The position numbers were made by a program, and so were the translations under genes. Under the pieces are notes generated by a model. That model ran no database searches. It was not told the DNA's origin and was given only the letters and a program-made list of their open reading frames with translations. Positions 9,292-17,932 of a DNA stretch of 64,000 bases are shown here, piece by piece. Location of the stretch: contig CBDFHV010000081.1 in NCBI GenBank assembly GCA_965247705.1, forward strand, positions 62,001 through 126,000. The letters run 5' to 3'. Source of the stretch: CBDFHV01 sp965247705 (lineage in GTDB: Bacteria; Pseudomonadota; Alphaproteobacteria; Rhodospirillales; CAMCUA01). The first letter of the stretch is position 1, and each line of letters begins with the position of its first letter.

Positions 9292-10065
9292 TTATTTCCC
9301 CGGGCGATTGGCGGGCGGCGGCATGACGGACAGATCAAAACCGCCATTGACCTTCAGCGTGGTCCCGACCACGTACTTCGCCAGGTCGGAGGCCAGATAG
9401 GCGACCGCCTCGGCAATATCCTCGGGCGAGCCCATGTGTCCCAAGGGACACAAATGGCTCAACGGCGTGTGCGACTTTTCATTAGCCCCTTGCAACATCG
9501 GCGTCGCAATGTTGCCCGGTGCCACCGCATTGACGCGAATGCCGAACGGCGCCATCTCGTAAGCCAGGTCACGGGTAAGCGCGACCACGCCCGCCTTGGC
9601 AACCGAGTAAGGAATATGGGGGATGGTCGAATGAAACGCGGCGGTCGATGCAATGTTTACGATGGCGCCTTTACGCGCGCCGATCATCCCCGGAAGAACG
9701 GCTCGGCAGCACAGGAACATGGCGCGGAGATTTACCTCGAACGAGCGGTCCCACTCCTGCTCGGTGAATTCGAGGAAGTTCTTGCAGATCAGATAGCCGG
9801 CATTATTGACCAGGATATCGATGTGACCGAACTGTTCAGTGACCTGGCCAACAAGACTTTCGACTTCTTCGTTCTTCGAAATGTCCGCCACGACCTGAAG
9901 ACTTGGTCCTCCGAGATCCTCTAGAGACGCCGCGGCACGTGCCAAGCCCGCCGCATTGACGTCGTTAATCACGACGCTGGCGCCATATTCAGCGAGCGTT
10001 CTGGCGATGGCGAGGCCTATTCCCTGCGCGCTGCCGGTGACAATCGCAACGCGCTGTTTCAGCAT
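9292..10065 (-). CDS. Short-chain dehydrogenase/reductase
   Basis: This is a 257-residue classical SDR. The NAD(P)-binding motif TGSAQGIG is near the N-terminus, NNAG is central, and the catalytic Ser-Tyr-Lys set includes PYSVAK. The Asp at the end of the second strand (VVINDVN) suggests NAD preference. It would oxidise or reduce a hydroxyl/keto group; the substrate is not predictable. It is divergent from the TRAP transporter operon, which may supply its substrate. Confidence 0.88.
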   Translation of the reverse strand: MLKQRVAIVTGSAQGIGLAIARTLAEYGASVVINDVNAAGLARAAASLEDLGGPSLQVVADISKNEEVESLVGQVTEQFGHIDILVNNAGYLICKNFLEFTEQEWDRSFEVNLRAMFLCCRAVLPGMIGARKGAIVNIASTAAFHSTIPHIPYSVAKAGVVALTRDLAYEMAPFGIRVNAVAPGNIATPMLQGANEKSHTPLSHLCPLGHMGSPEDIAEAVAYLASDLAKYVVGTTLKVNGGFDLSVMPPPANRPGK

Positions 10066-10226
10066 CGACCCATGGCCAACACTAGCGGTCGCCAGCCGCG
10101 ATACTCGCTATTCATTCAATACCTCCGCATGACAGGTTGAAAGCTCATACGCGCGGTGTACCTTCTGTTTCGTTAGTCAATATCTCTTGATCAAAACCTA
10201 AACTTTGGACCAAATTTGCTCCGCCG

Positions 10227-10254
10227 TTGACAACGAGCCAGCGTGTCATACACT
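10227..10254 (+). promoter_or_regulatory. Sigma-70-type promoter for the TRAP operon
   Basis: TTGACA (10227-10232) is followed after 16 bp by TACACT (10249-10254), about 75 bases before the dctP start. The match to the -35 box is perfect and the -10 box is good. The 262-base region between the divergent SDR and dctP genes holds nothing else recognisable. Confidence 0.6.
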
Positions 10255-10327
10255 GGGGTTGCTGCCAATCCAAAAGACGAAACATCCGCGGTCGATCATT
10301 CACCATTACCTGCATGGGAGGTTCGTC

Positions 10328-11386
10328 ATGTTCAAAGTCGCTTCCGCGTTTCTTGGCCTTGCCCTGGCCGTTTCCGTGGGCACGCCGGATGCCGCCGCAC
10401 AGGAGTTGCCGCGCACCCACCTCAAGGTGCACGGCATGTGGAGCAGCCTGAGCGGCGATAAACTGGTCATGCGGCCATTTTGGACCAAGCACGTGCAGAA
10501 GGCTTCCGGCGGCAAGATAACGGCCGATTACACGACCTTCGACCAGCTGGGCCTCAAGGGTGGCGAGATTCTGCGGCTGCTCAAGCTTGGCGTCCTTGAT
10601 TTCGGGTCGGGCAATCACTCCCAGATGGCGTCCGATTTCCCCGAGTTTAACGGCACCGAGCTGTGGGGCGTGATTCAGGACATGGATACCTTGAAAAAGG
10701 CGGTCGCGGCCTACTCGCCGGTTCTCGACAAGCTCATGCAGGAAAAGTACGGCGCCAAGTTGCTGTTCATGTGGCCCAACCCGCCGAGCATCATGTTCTG
10801 CCGCGACCCGATTACCTCGATCGACGATCTCAAGGGCAGGAAGATCCGTGCCTACTCCGCGCCGCTGTCGGACTTCCTTGAGGGCGCGGGCGCCGTGCCG
10901 GTGTCGGTGGCATTCGGCGAGGTGGTGACGGCGCTTCAGCGCGGCACCCTCGATTGCGGCGTCACCGGGTCGCTGTCGGGCAACACGTCGAAGTGGTGGG
11001 AAGTCACCAAATACCTCTACAACCTGCCGGGCGGCATCTCCACCTGGTTCAGCGCGGTCAACGTGAACAGCTGGAACCGGCTCGATCCGGCGGTGCGGGA
11101 CTTTCTGACCAAGGAGTTCGACCAGCTGCGGGATGACTTGTGGGCGAACGGCATCATGCAGATGGACCAGGGCATTACCTGCAATACCGGCAAGGGCCCC
11201 TGCACGATTGGCATCAAGGCCAACATGACGCTCGTCGAAGGCAGTGCGTCCGATAAGGCGAAGCTTTCGGCCATCAGCAAGGCCAATGTGGTGTCGCGCT
11301 GGGCCAAGCGTTGCGGCGCGGAATGCGTCGCCATCTGGAACGAGACGATCGGCAAGGTCGTTGGCATGACGGCCGAGATTAAGTGA
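10328..11386 (+). CDS. dctP: TRAP transporter solute-binding protein
   Basis: The protein has 352 residues with a signal peptide ending at AAAQ (about residue 24). The body shows the TRAP DctP-type pattern: GGEILRLLKLGVLDFG, then DLKGRKIRAYSAP and VAFGEVVTALQRGTLD. The Arg of GRKIR is the usual carboxylate-binding residue. It binds an organic acid or amino-acid-like solute in the periplasm for the DctQM permease. I chose the ATG at 10328 because GGGAGG precedes it and the signal peptide begins there; the open frame extends further upstream without support. Confidence 0.92.
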   Translation: MFKVASAFLGLALAVSVGTPDAAAQELPRTHLKVHGMWSSLSGDKLVMRPFWTKHVQKASGGKITADYTTFDQLGLKGGEILRLLKLGVLDFGSGNHSQMASDFPEFNGTELWGVIQDMDTLKKAVAAYSPVLDKLMQEKYGAKLLFMWPNPPSIMFCRDPITSIDDLKGRKIRAYSAPLSDFLEGAGAVPVSVAFGEVVTALQRGTLDCGVTGSLSGNTSKWWEVTKYLYNLPGGISTWFSAVNVNSWNRLDPAVRDFLTKEFDQLRDDLWANGIMQMDQGITCNTGKGPCTIGIKANMTLVEGSASDKAKLSAISKANVVSRWAKRCGAECVAIWNETIGKVVGMTAEIK

Positions 11387-11435
11387 TCGGTTGCAGCGAG
11401 GGTGTCCTTGTTGCCCTGTCTTAAGAAGTCGCTTG

Positions 11436-11467
11436 ATTCCGGATGCCGCGACCACGGCATCCGGAAT
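11436..11467 (+). terminator. 12-bp-stem hairpin between dctP and dctQ
   Basis: The arms ATTCCGGATGCC (11436-11447) and GGCATCCGGAAT (11456-11467) are perfect complements with an 8-base loop. No strong T-run follows, so it is more likely an attenuator or an mRNA-stabilising structure that keeps dctP expression above that of the permease genes. Confidence 0.6.
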
Positions 11468-11512
11468 AACAAGCCAAACTATATGCAGCGAATTTTTGGG
11501 GCGCCACACTAG

Positions 11513-12097
11513 GTGGTCATCGATCTGGCGCGGCGGCTGGCCCACCGCATGTCCCAGGCAGCGGGGCTGATCGTCCTCGTGACCGCCCTCGTGGTTTTCG
11601 TCGACGTCGTGCTGCGCCAGGCGTTCTCGGCGCCGATCGGCGGGGTCTCGGAGCTCGCCGGCTACGGCCTGGCGATCGTCACCGCCTGGGGCTTGTCCGA
11701 TGCATTCCTGCACCGGACACATATCCGCATCGACGTGGTCTACCAACTCATGCCCGCCGGCATCCGCGCCGGTCTCGACCTGATTGCGATGCTGGCGATG
11801 CTCGCGACGATGACCTACCTGGGCAAGCTCGCCATCGATATGTGGCTGCTGGCCGTCGAGTTCAAATCGCGCTCCTCGCAGCCCTTGTTCATCCCGCTGG
11901 CGCTGATTCAGGGCCTGTGGGTCATCGGCATCCTGGTCTTCATCGCGGTCATGGCCGTGGTGGCCCTATCGGTCGGGCGCGAGTTGGCGCGCGGCAACCT
12001 CTCCGCGGTTCAAAAATTGCTCTCGCCGCCGGCCCCGCGCGAGGTGATCGAGGAAGAAGTCGCGAGGCTCAAGCGGCGCGGGGGCGGCGCGGCCTGA
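11513..12097 (+). CDS. dctQ: TRAP transporter small permease subunit
   Basis: This 194-residue protein has four predicted membrane spans. It shows the DctQ features DVVLRQAF near the end of span 1 and HIRIDVVYQL after span 2. It ends in a charged cytoplasmic tail. The start is taken as GTG 11513, but an ATG at 11549 is possible because no clear ribosome site is visible. It pairs with DctM (6 bases downstream) to form the Na+-driven membrane part. Confidence 0.9.
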   Translation: MVIDLARRLAHRMSQAAGLIVLVTALVVFVDVVLRQAFSAPIGGVSELAGYGLAIVTAWGLSDAFLHRTHIRIDVVYQLMPAGIRAGLDLIAMLAMLATMTYLGKLAIDMWLLAVEFKSRSSQPLFIPLALIQGLWVIGILVFIAVMAVVALSVGRELARGNLSAVQKLLSPPAPREVIEEEVARLKRRGGGAA

Positions 12098-12103
12098 CAG
12101 ACC

Positions 12104-13390
12104 ATGATCCTCGTTGCATTCGTTGTGTTCATGGGCATGCTGGCGTTGTCGGTACATGTGGCGACAGCGCTCGGCGTCTCGGCGTTCGTGCTGGCCGAGA
12201 TATACTCGACGCTGCCGATCCTGCGCGCCGCCGGCGAGATTGTCTGGACCGGGGGCAGCGGCTTTATTCTCGTCTCCGTCCCGCTCTACATCCTGCTCGG
12301 TGAGATCCTGCTGCGCTCGGGCGTCGCGGACGGCATGTACAACGCCATCACACGCTGGCTGTCTTGGCTGCCGGGCGGGCTGATGCACGCGAACGTCTTT
12401 GCCTCGGCGATGTTCGCGGCGACGTCCGGATCGAGCGTGGCGACCGCGGCGACCATTGGCACGGTGGCGCTGCCGCAAATGGACAAGGAAGCCTACAACC
12501 GGCCGCTGTTTCTCGGCTCGATCGTGGCTGGCGGGACGCTCGGCATACTGATCCCGCCTTCGATCGCCCTGATCATTTATGGCGTGCTGACCGACAACTC
12601 CATTCCGCGCCTCTATCTTGCCGGTATCGTTCCCGGGATTATACTGAGCGGGATATTTTCACTCAGCATCACGGTCCTGTGCATCTTTCGGCCGGGTTGG
12701 GGCGGGCGGCCCAGGCGGTCGACCTGGACCGAGCGCTTTTCCGTACTCCCGGACCTGTGGCCGCCGGTGCTGATTTTCCTGGTCGTCATCGGGACGATTT
12801 ACACCGGTTTTGCGACGGCGACCGAATCGGCCGCCTTCGGCGTCGTCGCCGCCCTCCTGGTCGCCGCGGTCAAGGGCAGGTTGCGGATGCCGATGTTGAT
12901 GGAGGCGCTCGAGAGCACGGTGCGCGTCACCAGCATGGTGATGATCATCGTCTTGTTCGCCTTCATTTTCAATTTCGTCATCAATACCATCGGACTGGTG
13001 CAGCAACTGGTCGATACGGTGACGACCCTTCAGCTGACGAAGTACCAGACGCTGTTGGCGGTGGTCACCATGTTCATCATCCTTGGCTGTTTCATGGAGA
13101 CAATGACGATGTTGATCGCCATCGTGCCGACGACGACCCAGGTCATGGTCGGAGTCGGATTCGATGGCGTTTGGTTCGGCATCGTCATCGTCCTACTGAT
13201 GGAGATGGCACTGATTACGCCGCCGGTGGGGATGAACCTGTTCGTCATCCAGGGGCTGCGCAGCGACCTGCGGTTTCCGGAAGTAGCCCGGGGAAGCGTG
13301 CCGTTCATATTCTGCGTCGCGTTAATGACCCTCCTGCTGACGCTCGTTCCGGAACTGGCCCTGTATCTGCCCGACCGTGTTTTCAATTAG
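12104..13390 (+). CDS. dctM: TRAP transporter large permease subunit
   Basis: The protein has 428 residues and about 12 hydrophobic segments. Family motifs include SVPLYILLGEILLRSGVADG near the start, ATSGSSVATAATIGTVALPQM (read across two stretches), and GTLGILIPPS. It is the ion-coupled channel of the dctPQM transporter. The final segment MEMALITPPVGMNLFVIQG is also conserved in the family. The protein appears intact. Confidence 0.94.
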   Translation: MILVAFVVFMGMLALSVHVATALGVSAFVLAEIYSTLPILRAAGEIVWTGGSGFILVSVPLYILLGEILLRSGVADGMYNAITRWLSWLPGGLMHANVFASAMFAATSGSSVATAATIGTVALPQMDKEAYNRPLFLGSIVAGGTLGILIPPSIALIIYGVLTDNSIPRLYLAGIVPGIILSGIFSLSITVLCIFRPGWGGRPRRSTWTERFSVLPDLWPPVLIFLVVIGTIYTGFATATESAAFGVVAALLVAAVKGRLRMPMLMEALESTVRVTSMVMIIVLFAFIFNFVINTIGLVQQLVDTVTTLQLTKYQTLLAVVTMFIILGCFMETMTMLIAIVPTTTQVMVGVGFDGVWFGIVIVLLMEMALITPPVGMNLFVIQGLRSDLRFPEVARGSVPFIFCVALMTLLLTLVPELALYLPDRVFN

Positions 13391-13458
13391 ATGCGATGAG
13401 ACTATGACAGTAGACTTGAATTCGATCCAAAAATACCGGCAAACAATAAGTCAATAAC

Positions 13459-15039
13459 ATGAGTATCGATCTTGTAATAAGACAGGGAACCATCCTGGAC
13501 GGAACCGCTTCCGAGGCGTATCAGGCCGATCTGGCAATCGAAAAGGGACGGATTGTCGATATCGGACGGATTGAAGCGAATGATGCTGCCTCGCTGGATG
13601 CGGAAGGCATGTATGTGACTCCCGGCTTCATCGATATTCACAGCCATTCCGACTGGACCTTGCTGGTCGATCCCAGAGCGGTTAGTGCAGTTCACCAAGG
13701 GGTGACCCTGGAGGTCTTGGGAAACTGCGGTTACGGTTGCTTCCCGGTGAAGAATCCCGAGATTTCGAAACAGATCATACTTGGCTTCAGCGACGATATT
13801 CCCTTGGACTGGAGTGGGACGGCTTCCTATTTCGATCGTCTGGAAAAGGCCGGTCCTGCCGTCAATGTGGTGAGCCTGGTGCCGAACGGGCAGCTGCGGT
13901 TGTCCACCATGGGCTTCAGCCCCGACCCTGCCTCGCCACGGCAAGCATCGGAAATGCGGGTGCTGCTCGAGAAATCCCTCGAGGAAGGCGCCTGGGGCTA
14001 CTCCACGGGGCTCGAATATGTTTCCGAATCAGGCGCTTCCGAGCACGAAGTCACCGAACTCTGCAGGACCGTCAAAAGCCACGGTGGGCTTTATGCAACC
14101 CATACCCGCAATCGGGGCGCCTCGGGTGCGGTGGAAGCCGTCGAGGAAGCAATACGCACGGCGCGAATGAGCGGCGTACGTCTCCAGATATCACACCTGC
14201 TACCGCGCCGGCCGGAGGATTGCGAACGCTGTATCGAAGCCGTCGATACGGCACGAGAAAACGGACTTGACGTTCACTTCGACATGCACACCCGAAGTTT
14301 CGGCATAGCCTACCTTCATTTCGCACTGCCCCACTGGTTGAACCCGGAACCCGAGTCGCTGCGGCAACAACTTGCCGATCCGAAGGTACGGAACAAAATA
14401 AAACAATCCCCCACCATTCTGAATTCAAGAACTGACTGGAACAGCACCATCCTCCTGGACAACCCCATTTGGCCGCAATACGCCCACAGAAGCATCGGCG
14501 AGATTGCTTCCGAACGTGGCCAGGATGCGCTTGATGCCGTCTACGATCTGTTGCTGGAAAATCCCCAACGAATGCACGAGTTCATGGCTGTCGCGCAGTC
14601 GACCTACAGCGAGCGACAGCAACAGGATGTTTTCACCCATCCGTTGTGCATGCCTGCTTCGGATGCCACGGCTCTGTCAACGGATGGTCCCCTGGCCAGC
14701 TCTACGTTTCACGGAGCCTACACTTGGGCAGCCTGGTTCTACCGGTTCATGGTCCGTGAAAAGAAGGCACTCACGCCGGAAGAAGCGGTCTACAAATTGA
14801 CCGGACTTCCGGCCACCATCCTGGGCCTTGGGGACAGGGGCGTCTTGCGATCGGGAGCCTGGGCGGACATCGCCATCTTCGATCCTGAAACGTTCGGCGA
14901 GCGGGGTACGACTTTCGAGCCCAATCAGCTTGCCGAAGGCATGCGGGATGTTCTTGTCAACGGAAAGCTCACTTTGAAACAGGGAAAACTAACCGGCGAG
15001 CGTAAAGGAAAAGTAATTAGAAGGGAGAAAAATAGTTAG
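13459..15039 (+). CDS. N-acyl-D-amino-acid deacylase family amidohydrolase
   Basis: This 526-residue amidohydrolase-superfamily protein has the metal motif DIHSHSD (His61, His63), a conserved Cys in GNCGYG (about residue 90), ISHLL and a late ASDATALSTDG carrying the catalytic Asp. These fit D-aminoacylase (DAA)-type enzymes, which hydrolyse N-acyl-D-amino acids to D-amino acids. It follows dctM by 68 bases, so the TRAP carrier may import its substrate. Base composition is visibly more AT-rich than its neighbours, with many codons ending in A or T, which suggests horizontal acquisition. Confidence 0.85.
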   Translation: MSIDLVIRQGTILDGTASEAYQADLAIEKGRIVDIGRIEANDAASLDAEGMYVTPGFIDIHSHSDWTLLVDPRAVSAVHQGVTLEVLGNCGYGCFPVKNPEISKQIILGFSDDIPLDWSGTASYFDRLEKAGPAVNVVSLVPNGQLRLSTMGFSPDPASPRQASEMRVLLEKSLEEGAWGYSTGLEYVSESGASEHEVTELCRTVKSHGGLYATHTRNRGASGAVEAVEEAIRTARMSGVRLQISHLLPRRPEDCERCIEAVDTARENGLDVHFDMHTRSFGIAYLHFALPHWLNPEPESLRQQLADPKVRNKIKQSPTILNSRTDWNSTILLDNPIWPQYAHRSIGEIASERGQDALDAVYDLLLENPQRMHEFMAVAQSTYSERQQQDVFTHPLCMPASDATALSTDGPLASSTFHGAYTWAAWFYRFMVREKKALTPEEAVYKLTGLPATILGLGDRGVLRSGAWADIAIFDPETFGERGTTFEPNQLAEGMRDVLVNGKLTLKQGKLTGERKGKVIRREKNS

Positions 15040-15053
15040 AAAACTAAATCCTC

Positions 15054-15230
15054 ATCGCCAACGATTACAACGAGATCATCGTCAGTGCCGGCGTCATCGG
15101 CCTGTGCGAGGGCTTCGAGTTGGCGAAGCTCGGACACCAGACCCGGAACGTCGACAAGCTCCCCGCCGCGGGCGATGGCTCGACCTCCAACACCTGCGCA
15201 CCATCCGGTTGCACGGTATTGTCAGAGTAA
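15054..15230 (+). pseudogene. N-terminal remnant of an FAD-dependent amino-acid oxidase-like gene
   Basis: The frame reads ...NEIIVSAGVIGLCEGFELAK, then NVDKLPAAGDGSTSN, before a TAA at 15228-15230. This resembles the FAD-binding N-terminus (GAGVIG...ELA...G) of DadA/sarcosine-oxidase-like oxidoreductases. The first Gly of the dinucleotide motif is Ser, there is no start codon, and no downstream domain follows. Its position just after a D-aminoacylase fits a lost D-amino acid oxidation step. Confidence 0.6.
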
Positions 15231-15271
15231 TTTGAATTGAGCCTCCTGAAGGAGTTCTTTAGTTTCCGACA

Positions 15272-16051
15272 ATGGCAACACGACTGAAAGGAAACAGGGT
15301 GGGCGCGGGACTTGTCGACGGTAAGGTAGCGCTGGTCACCGGGGCGGCGAACGGGTTGGGGCTCGGCATCGTGCGCCGGCTGGCCGAAGAGGGGGCCATC
15401 GGCGTGGGTCTCGATCTGGCCGAGCCCGGGGAGCCGCTGCCCGCCTCCTGGCAACACCGGCGCTGCGACGTGTCGGACGAACGCGGGCTGGCCGAGGCGT
15501 TCGATCTTGTCGCGCGGGACTTCGGCCGGCTCGACATCGTGGTGGCGAACGCCGGCGTGGTGCCGCCATGGCGCGAGACGGCCGAGATCGATTTCGCGGA
15601 GTGGGACCGGGCTTTCGCAATCAACGTGCGCGGCGTTGCGGCGACCATCAAGCATGCGGTGCCCCTGATGAAGGCCGGCGGCGGTTCGATTGTCGTTACC
15701 GGTTCCCTGAATTCCTGGCGAGGCGATCCCAATATTTGCCTCTATGTCGCGACCAAGCATGCCGTTCTCGGCATCGTGCGGTCGACCGCGCTCGACCTGG
15801 GGCGCTTCGATATTCGGGTCAATGCCCTGGCCCCGGGGCCTATCGCCACCGAGGCCCTGATCGGGCGTGTGCGGTCGCGGGCCGCGGCGGGCGGGCTTCC
15901 GCTAGACCAGGCGCTCGAGACCCTCGCCCGTGGCACCGCCCTCGGCCGCATGGCGACCATCGAGGACGTTGCCAATGGGGCGCTCTATTTCGCCAGTTCC
16001 CTATCCGCCGGTACGACGGGACAGATATTGCCGATTGACGGCGGCCTGTAG
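15272..16051 (+). CDS. Short-chain dehydrogenase/reductase
   Basis: This SDR of about 259 residues has TGAANGLG (cofactor loop), ANAG, and the active site SLNSWRGDPNICLYVATK (Ser, Tyr, Lys). The Asp in GLDLAE suggests NAD. A GTG at 15299, preceded by AAAGGA, is an alternative start that fits the usual N-terminus (GLVDGKVALVTG) better than the ATG used here. The substrate is unknown. It is followed 26 bases later by a second SDR, so the pair is probably co-transcribed. Confidence 0.87.
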   Translation: MATRLKGNRVGAGLVDGKVALVTGAANGLGLGIVRRLAEEGAIGVGLDLAEPGEPLPASWQHRRCDVSDERGLAEAFDLVARDFGRLDIVVANAGVVPPWRETAEIDFAEWDRAFAINVRGVAATIKHAVPLMKAGGGSIVVTGSLNSWRGDPNICLYVATKHAVLGIVRSTALDLGRFDIRVNALAPGPIATEALIGRVRSRAAAGGLPLDQALETLARGTALGRMATIEDVANGALYFASSLSAGTTGQILPIDGGL

Positions 16052-16077
16052 CGCCGCGCAACGGAAAAGGACGGGCG

Positions 16078-16845
16078 ATGCAGGATCTATCGGACAAGAC
16101 CATTCTGGTGACCGGCAGCTCCAAGGGGATCGGGGCGGCGATCGCCCAATCGCTCGTCCAGTCGGGGGCCCATGTGATCGCCCACTATAACACCGACCGG
16201 GCGGGCGCCGAGGCGGCGGTGGCCGATGCGCCGGCCGAGCGGGTCAAGCTGGTGCAGGCGGAGCTGGGGGACACGGCGGCGATCGAGGCCCTGTGGCGGG
16301 AGGTACTCGACTGGCGGGGCCGGATCGACGTCCTGGTCAACAACGCCGCCATCATGCGCATGACCGGCGGCATCGACGACGGCGACGACGCCTGGGACCG
16401 GGTGTGGGACGAGGCCTGGCGGGTCAACGTGCTGGCCCCGTGCCGACTGATGCGCAACGCGGTGCGCCACTACACAGCCAATGGCGGCGGTATGCTCGTC
16501 ACCATATCGAGCTGGGCGGCCCAGCGGGGTCCCGGCAATCCGGCGCTGCTGACCTATTCGGCCACCAAGGCGGCGGTGATGGCGGCGACGAAGACCATCG
16601 CGCGCAACTATGCCCGGGACAACGTTCTCGCCTATGTCATCGCGCCGGGGGTGGTGCGGACTCAGATGTCTGTCGATGCGGCCGAGGCGACCGGCGGCGA
16701 GGCGGCGGTCAGCGCCGGCCTGGCCATGGGGGAATGGATACCGCCGGCGGATCTTGCCAGCCTGACCACGTTCCTCTGCGCCGGCACCTGCCGCCACCTC
16801 TCCGGCGCGACCCTCGACGTCAACGGCGCCAGTTACATTCGCTGA
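16078..16845 (+). CDS. Short-chain dehydrogenase/reductase
   Basis: This 255-residue SDR has TGSSKGIG, NNAA and the catalytic Ser with TYSATK. An Asn-Thr-Asp stretch after strand 2 (HYNTD) differs from the neighbouring SDR and may indicate NADP use. It ends with the usual LSGATLDVNGA. It lies directly downstream of another SDR, suggesting sequential or redundant steps of one pathway. The pathway itself cannot be named. Confidence 0.88.
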   Translation: MQDLSDKTILVTGSSKGIGAAIAQSLVQSGAHVIAHYNTDRAGAEAAVADAPAERVKLVQAELGDTAAIEALWREVLDWRGRIDVLVNNAAIMRMTGGIDDGDDAWDRVWDEAWRVNVLAPCRLMRNAVRHYTANGGGMLVTISSWAAQRGPGNPALLTYSATKAAVMAATKTIARNYARDNVLAYVIAPGVVRTQMSVDAAEATGGEAAVSAGLAMGEWIPPADLASLTTFLCAGTCRHLSGATLDVNGASYIR

Positions 16846-16858
16846 GTTCTGGGCGATG

Positions 16859-16940
16859 CACGGGCGGGTCTCAGACCCGCCCCTACGCACTATCGCACGC
16901 ACACTCCCGTGCGCAGGGGCCGGTCTCAGACCGGCCCGCT
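16859..16940. repeat. REP-like palindrome pair (copy 1)
   Basis: There are two 21-base palindromes with a central TCTCAGA: one with GGGCGGG/CCCGCCC arms (16862-16882) and one with GGGCCGG/CCGGCCC arms (16917-16937). They are separated by about 35 bases that contain a GCAC...GTGC hairpin. The same two palindromes in the same order occur at 29776-29850. Both copies lie between convergent genes, as REP/BIME elements usually do. Confidence 0.8.
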
Positions 16941-16997
16941 TCAAACGCATTCGGTGATCCAGGGGAATTGAAGGGTGAGTCCAATTGCTCTCCGCCC

Positions 16998-17932
16998 TCA
17001 GTCCCCAATCTGGGCGGCGCGCCGTTCCAGGTAGAAGCCATAGGCGGGCGGCAGGACCGCGTGGGGATCGTCAAGGCCGAGCGCCAGGGCCGCGTGTAGG
17101 CCCAATTGGGGTTGGCGATCAGCGCCCGCCCCAGGGCGATCAAATCGGCCTTCCCGTCGGTGAGGATTCGTTCCGCCTGATGCGACTCCATAATCAGGCC
17201 GACGGCCATGGTCCTGATGTCCGCGCCCTTGCGGATCACTTCGGCGTAGGGCACCTGATGCCCTTTGGCGATTTTGGCCGTGGGGAGGGACGCCGGGCCA
17301 CTCATGCCGCCCGAGGAGCAATCGATCACGTCGACGCCCCGCGCCTTAAGCGCCTTCGCGAGCGCCACCGAATCCTCGATTTCCAGACCGCCGGGGACGT
17401 TGTCGACGCTCGACGCGCGGTAAAATAACGGCCGATCGTCCGCTCACACCGCGCGGACAGCCTCGCTAACCAACAAGGGAAATGCCATGCGTCCATCCGG
17501 GGTGCCGCCGTACCGATCGGTCCGCTGGTTGGAGAGGGGCGACAGGAAGGAATGGATCAGATAGCCGTGGGCGCCATGGATTTCGATGACGTCGAAACCC
17601 GCTTTCACGGCCCGTACGGCGGCCTTCGCGAATGCATCGACGAGGTCCAGGATCTCGGCCTCGGTCAACGCGTGAGGCAGCGGATAGCCATCGCGCTCGG
17701 GCAGGGCGCTTGGCCCGACGGTTTGCCATCCGGGCTGTTCGCTCTCATCGGTGAGGTGGGCCGCCCCCTCCCACGGCAAGGCGCAGCTACCGCGGCGTCC
17801 GGAATGACCGATCTGAATGCCGGCGGCGGCACCGTGGGATTTGTACAGGTGCGCGATCTCGGCGAGGCCGGGGATCTGGCCGTCGTCCCAGATCCCGGTG
17901 CAGCGGTGGGTAATCCGGCCACCCGGTGTCAC
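16998..17932 (-). pseudogene. Old yellow enzyme (NADH:flavin oxidoreductase), 3' part
   Basis: This is the larger, C-terminal part of an OYE of the XenA/YqjM group. It keeps IQIGHSGRRGS, the catalytic-region IHGAHGYLIHSF, SNQRTDRYGG and GRALIANPNW. Three lesions are visible. The IS1380-family element at 17933-19675 separates it from its N-terminus. A TGA replaces an expected Trp codon after SEAVRAV (near 17444). A one-base deletion near 17097 throws the last segment (normally AALALGLDDPHAVLPPAYGF) out of frame. The native stop is at 16998-17000. It was the last gene of the gcvPA-gcvPB-dapA-like operon. Confidence 0.85.

Noticed and set aside
10145..11746. 533-codon minus-strand open frame over dctP and dctQ
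   Set aside because: Antisense shadow; dctP has a signal peptide, a ribosome site and family motifs.
17430..17446. TGA in the old yellow enzyme as selenocysteine
   Set aside because: The expected residue is Trp, the gene has two other lesions, and old yellow enzymes are not selenoproteins.
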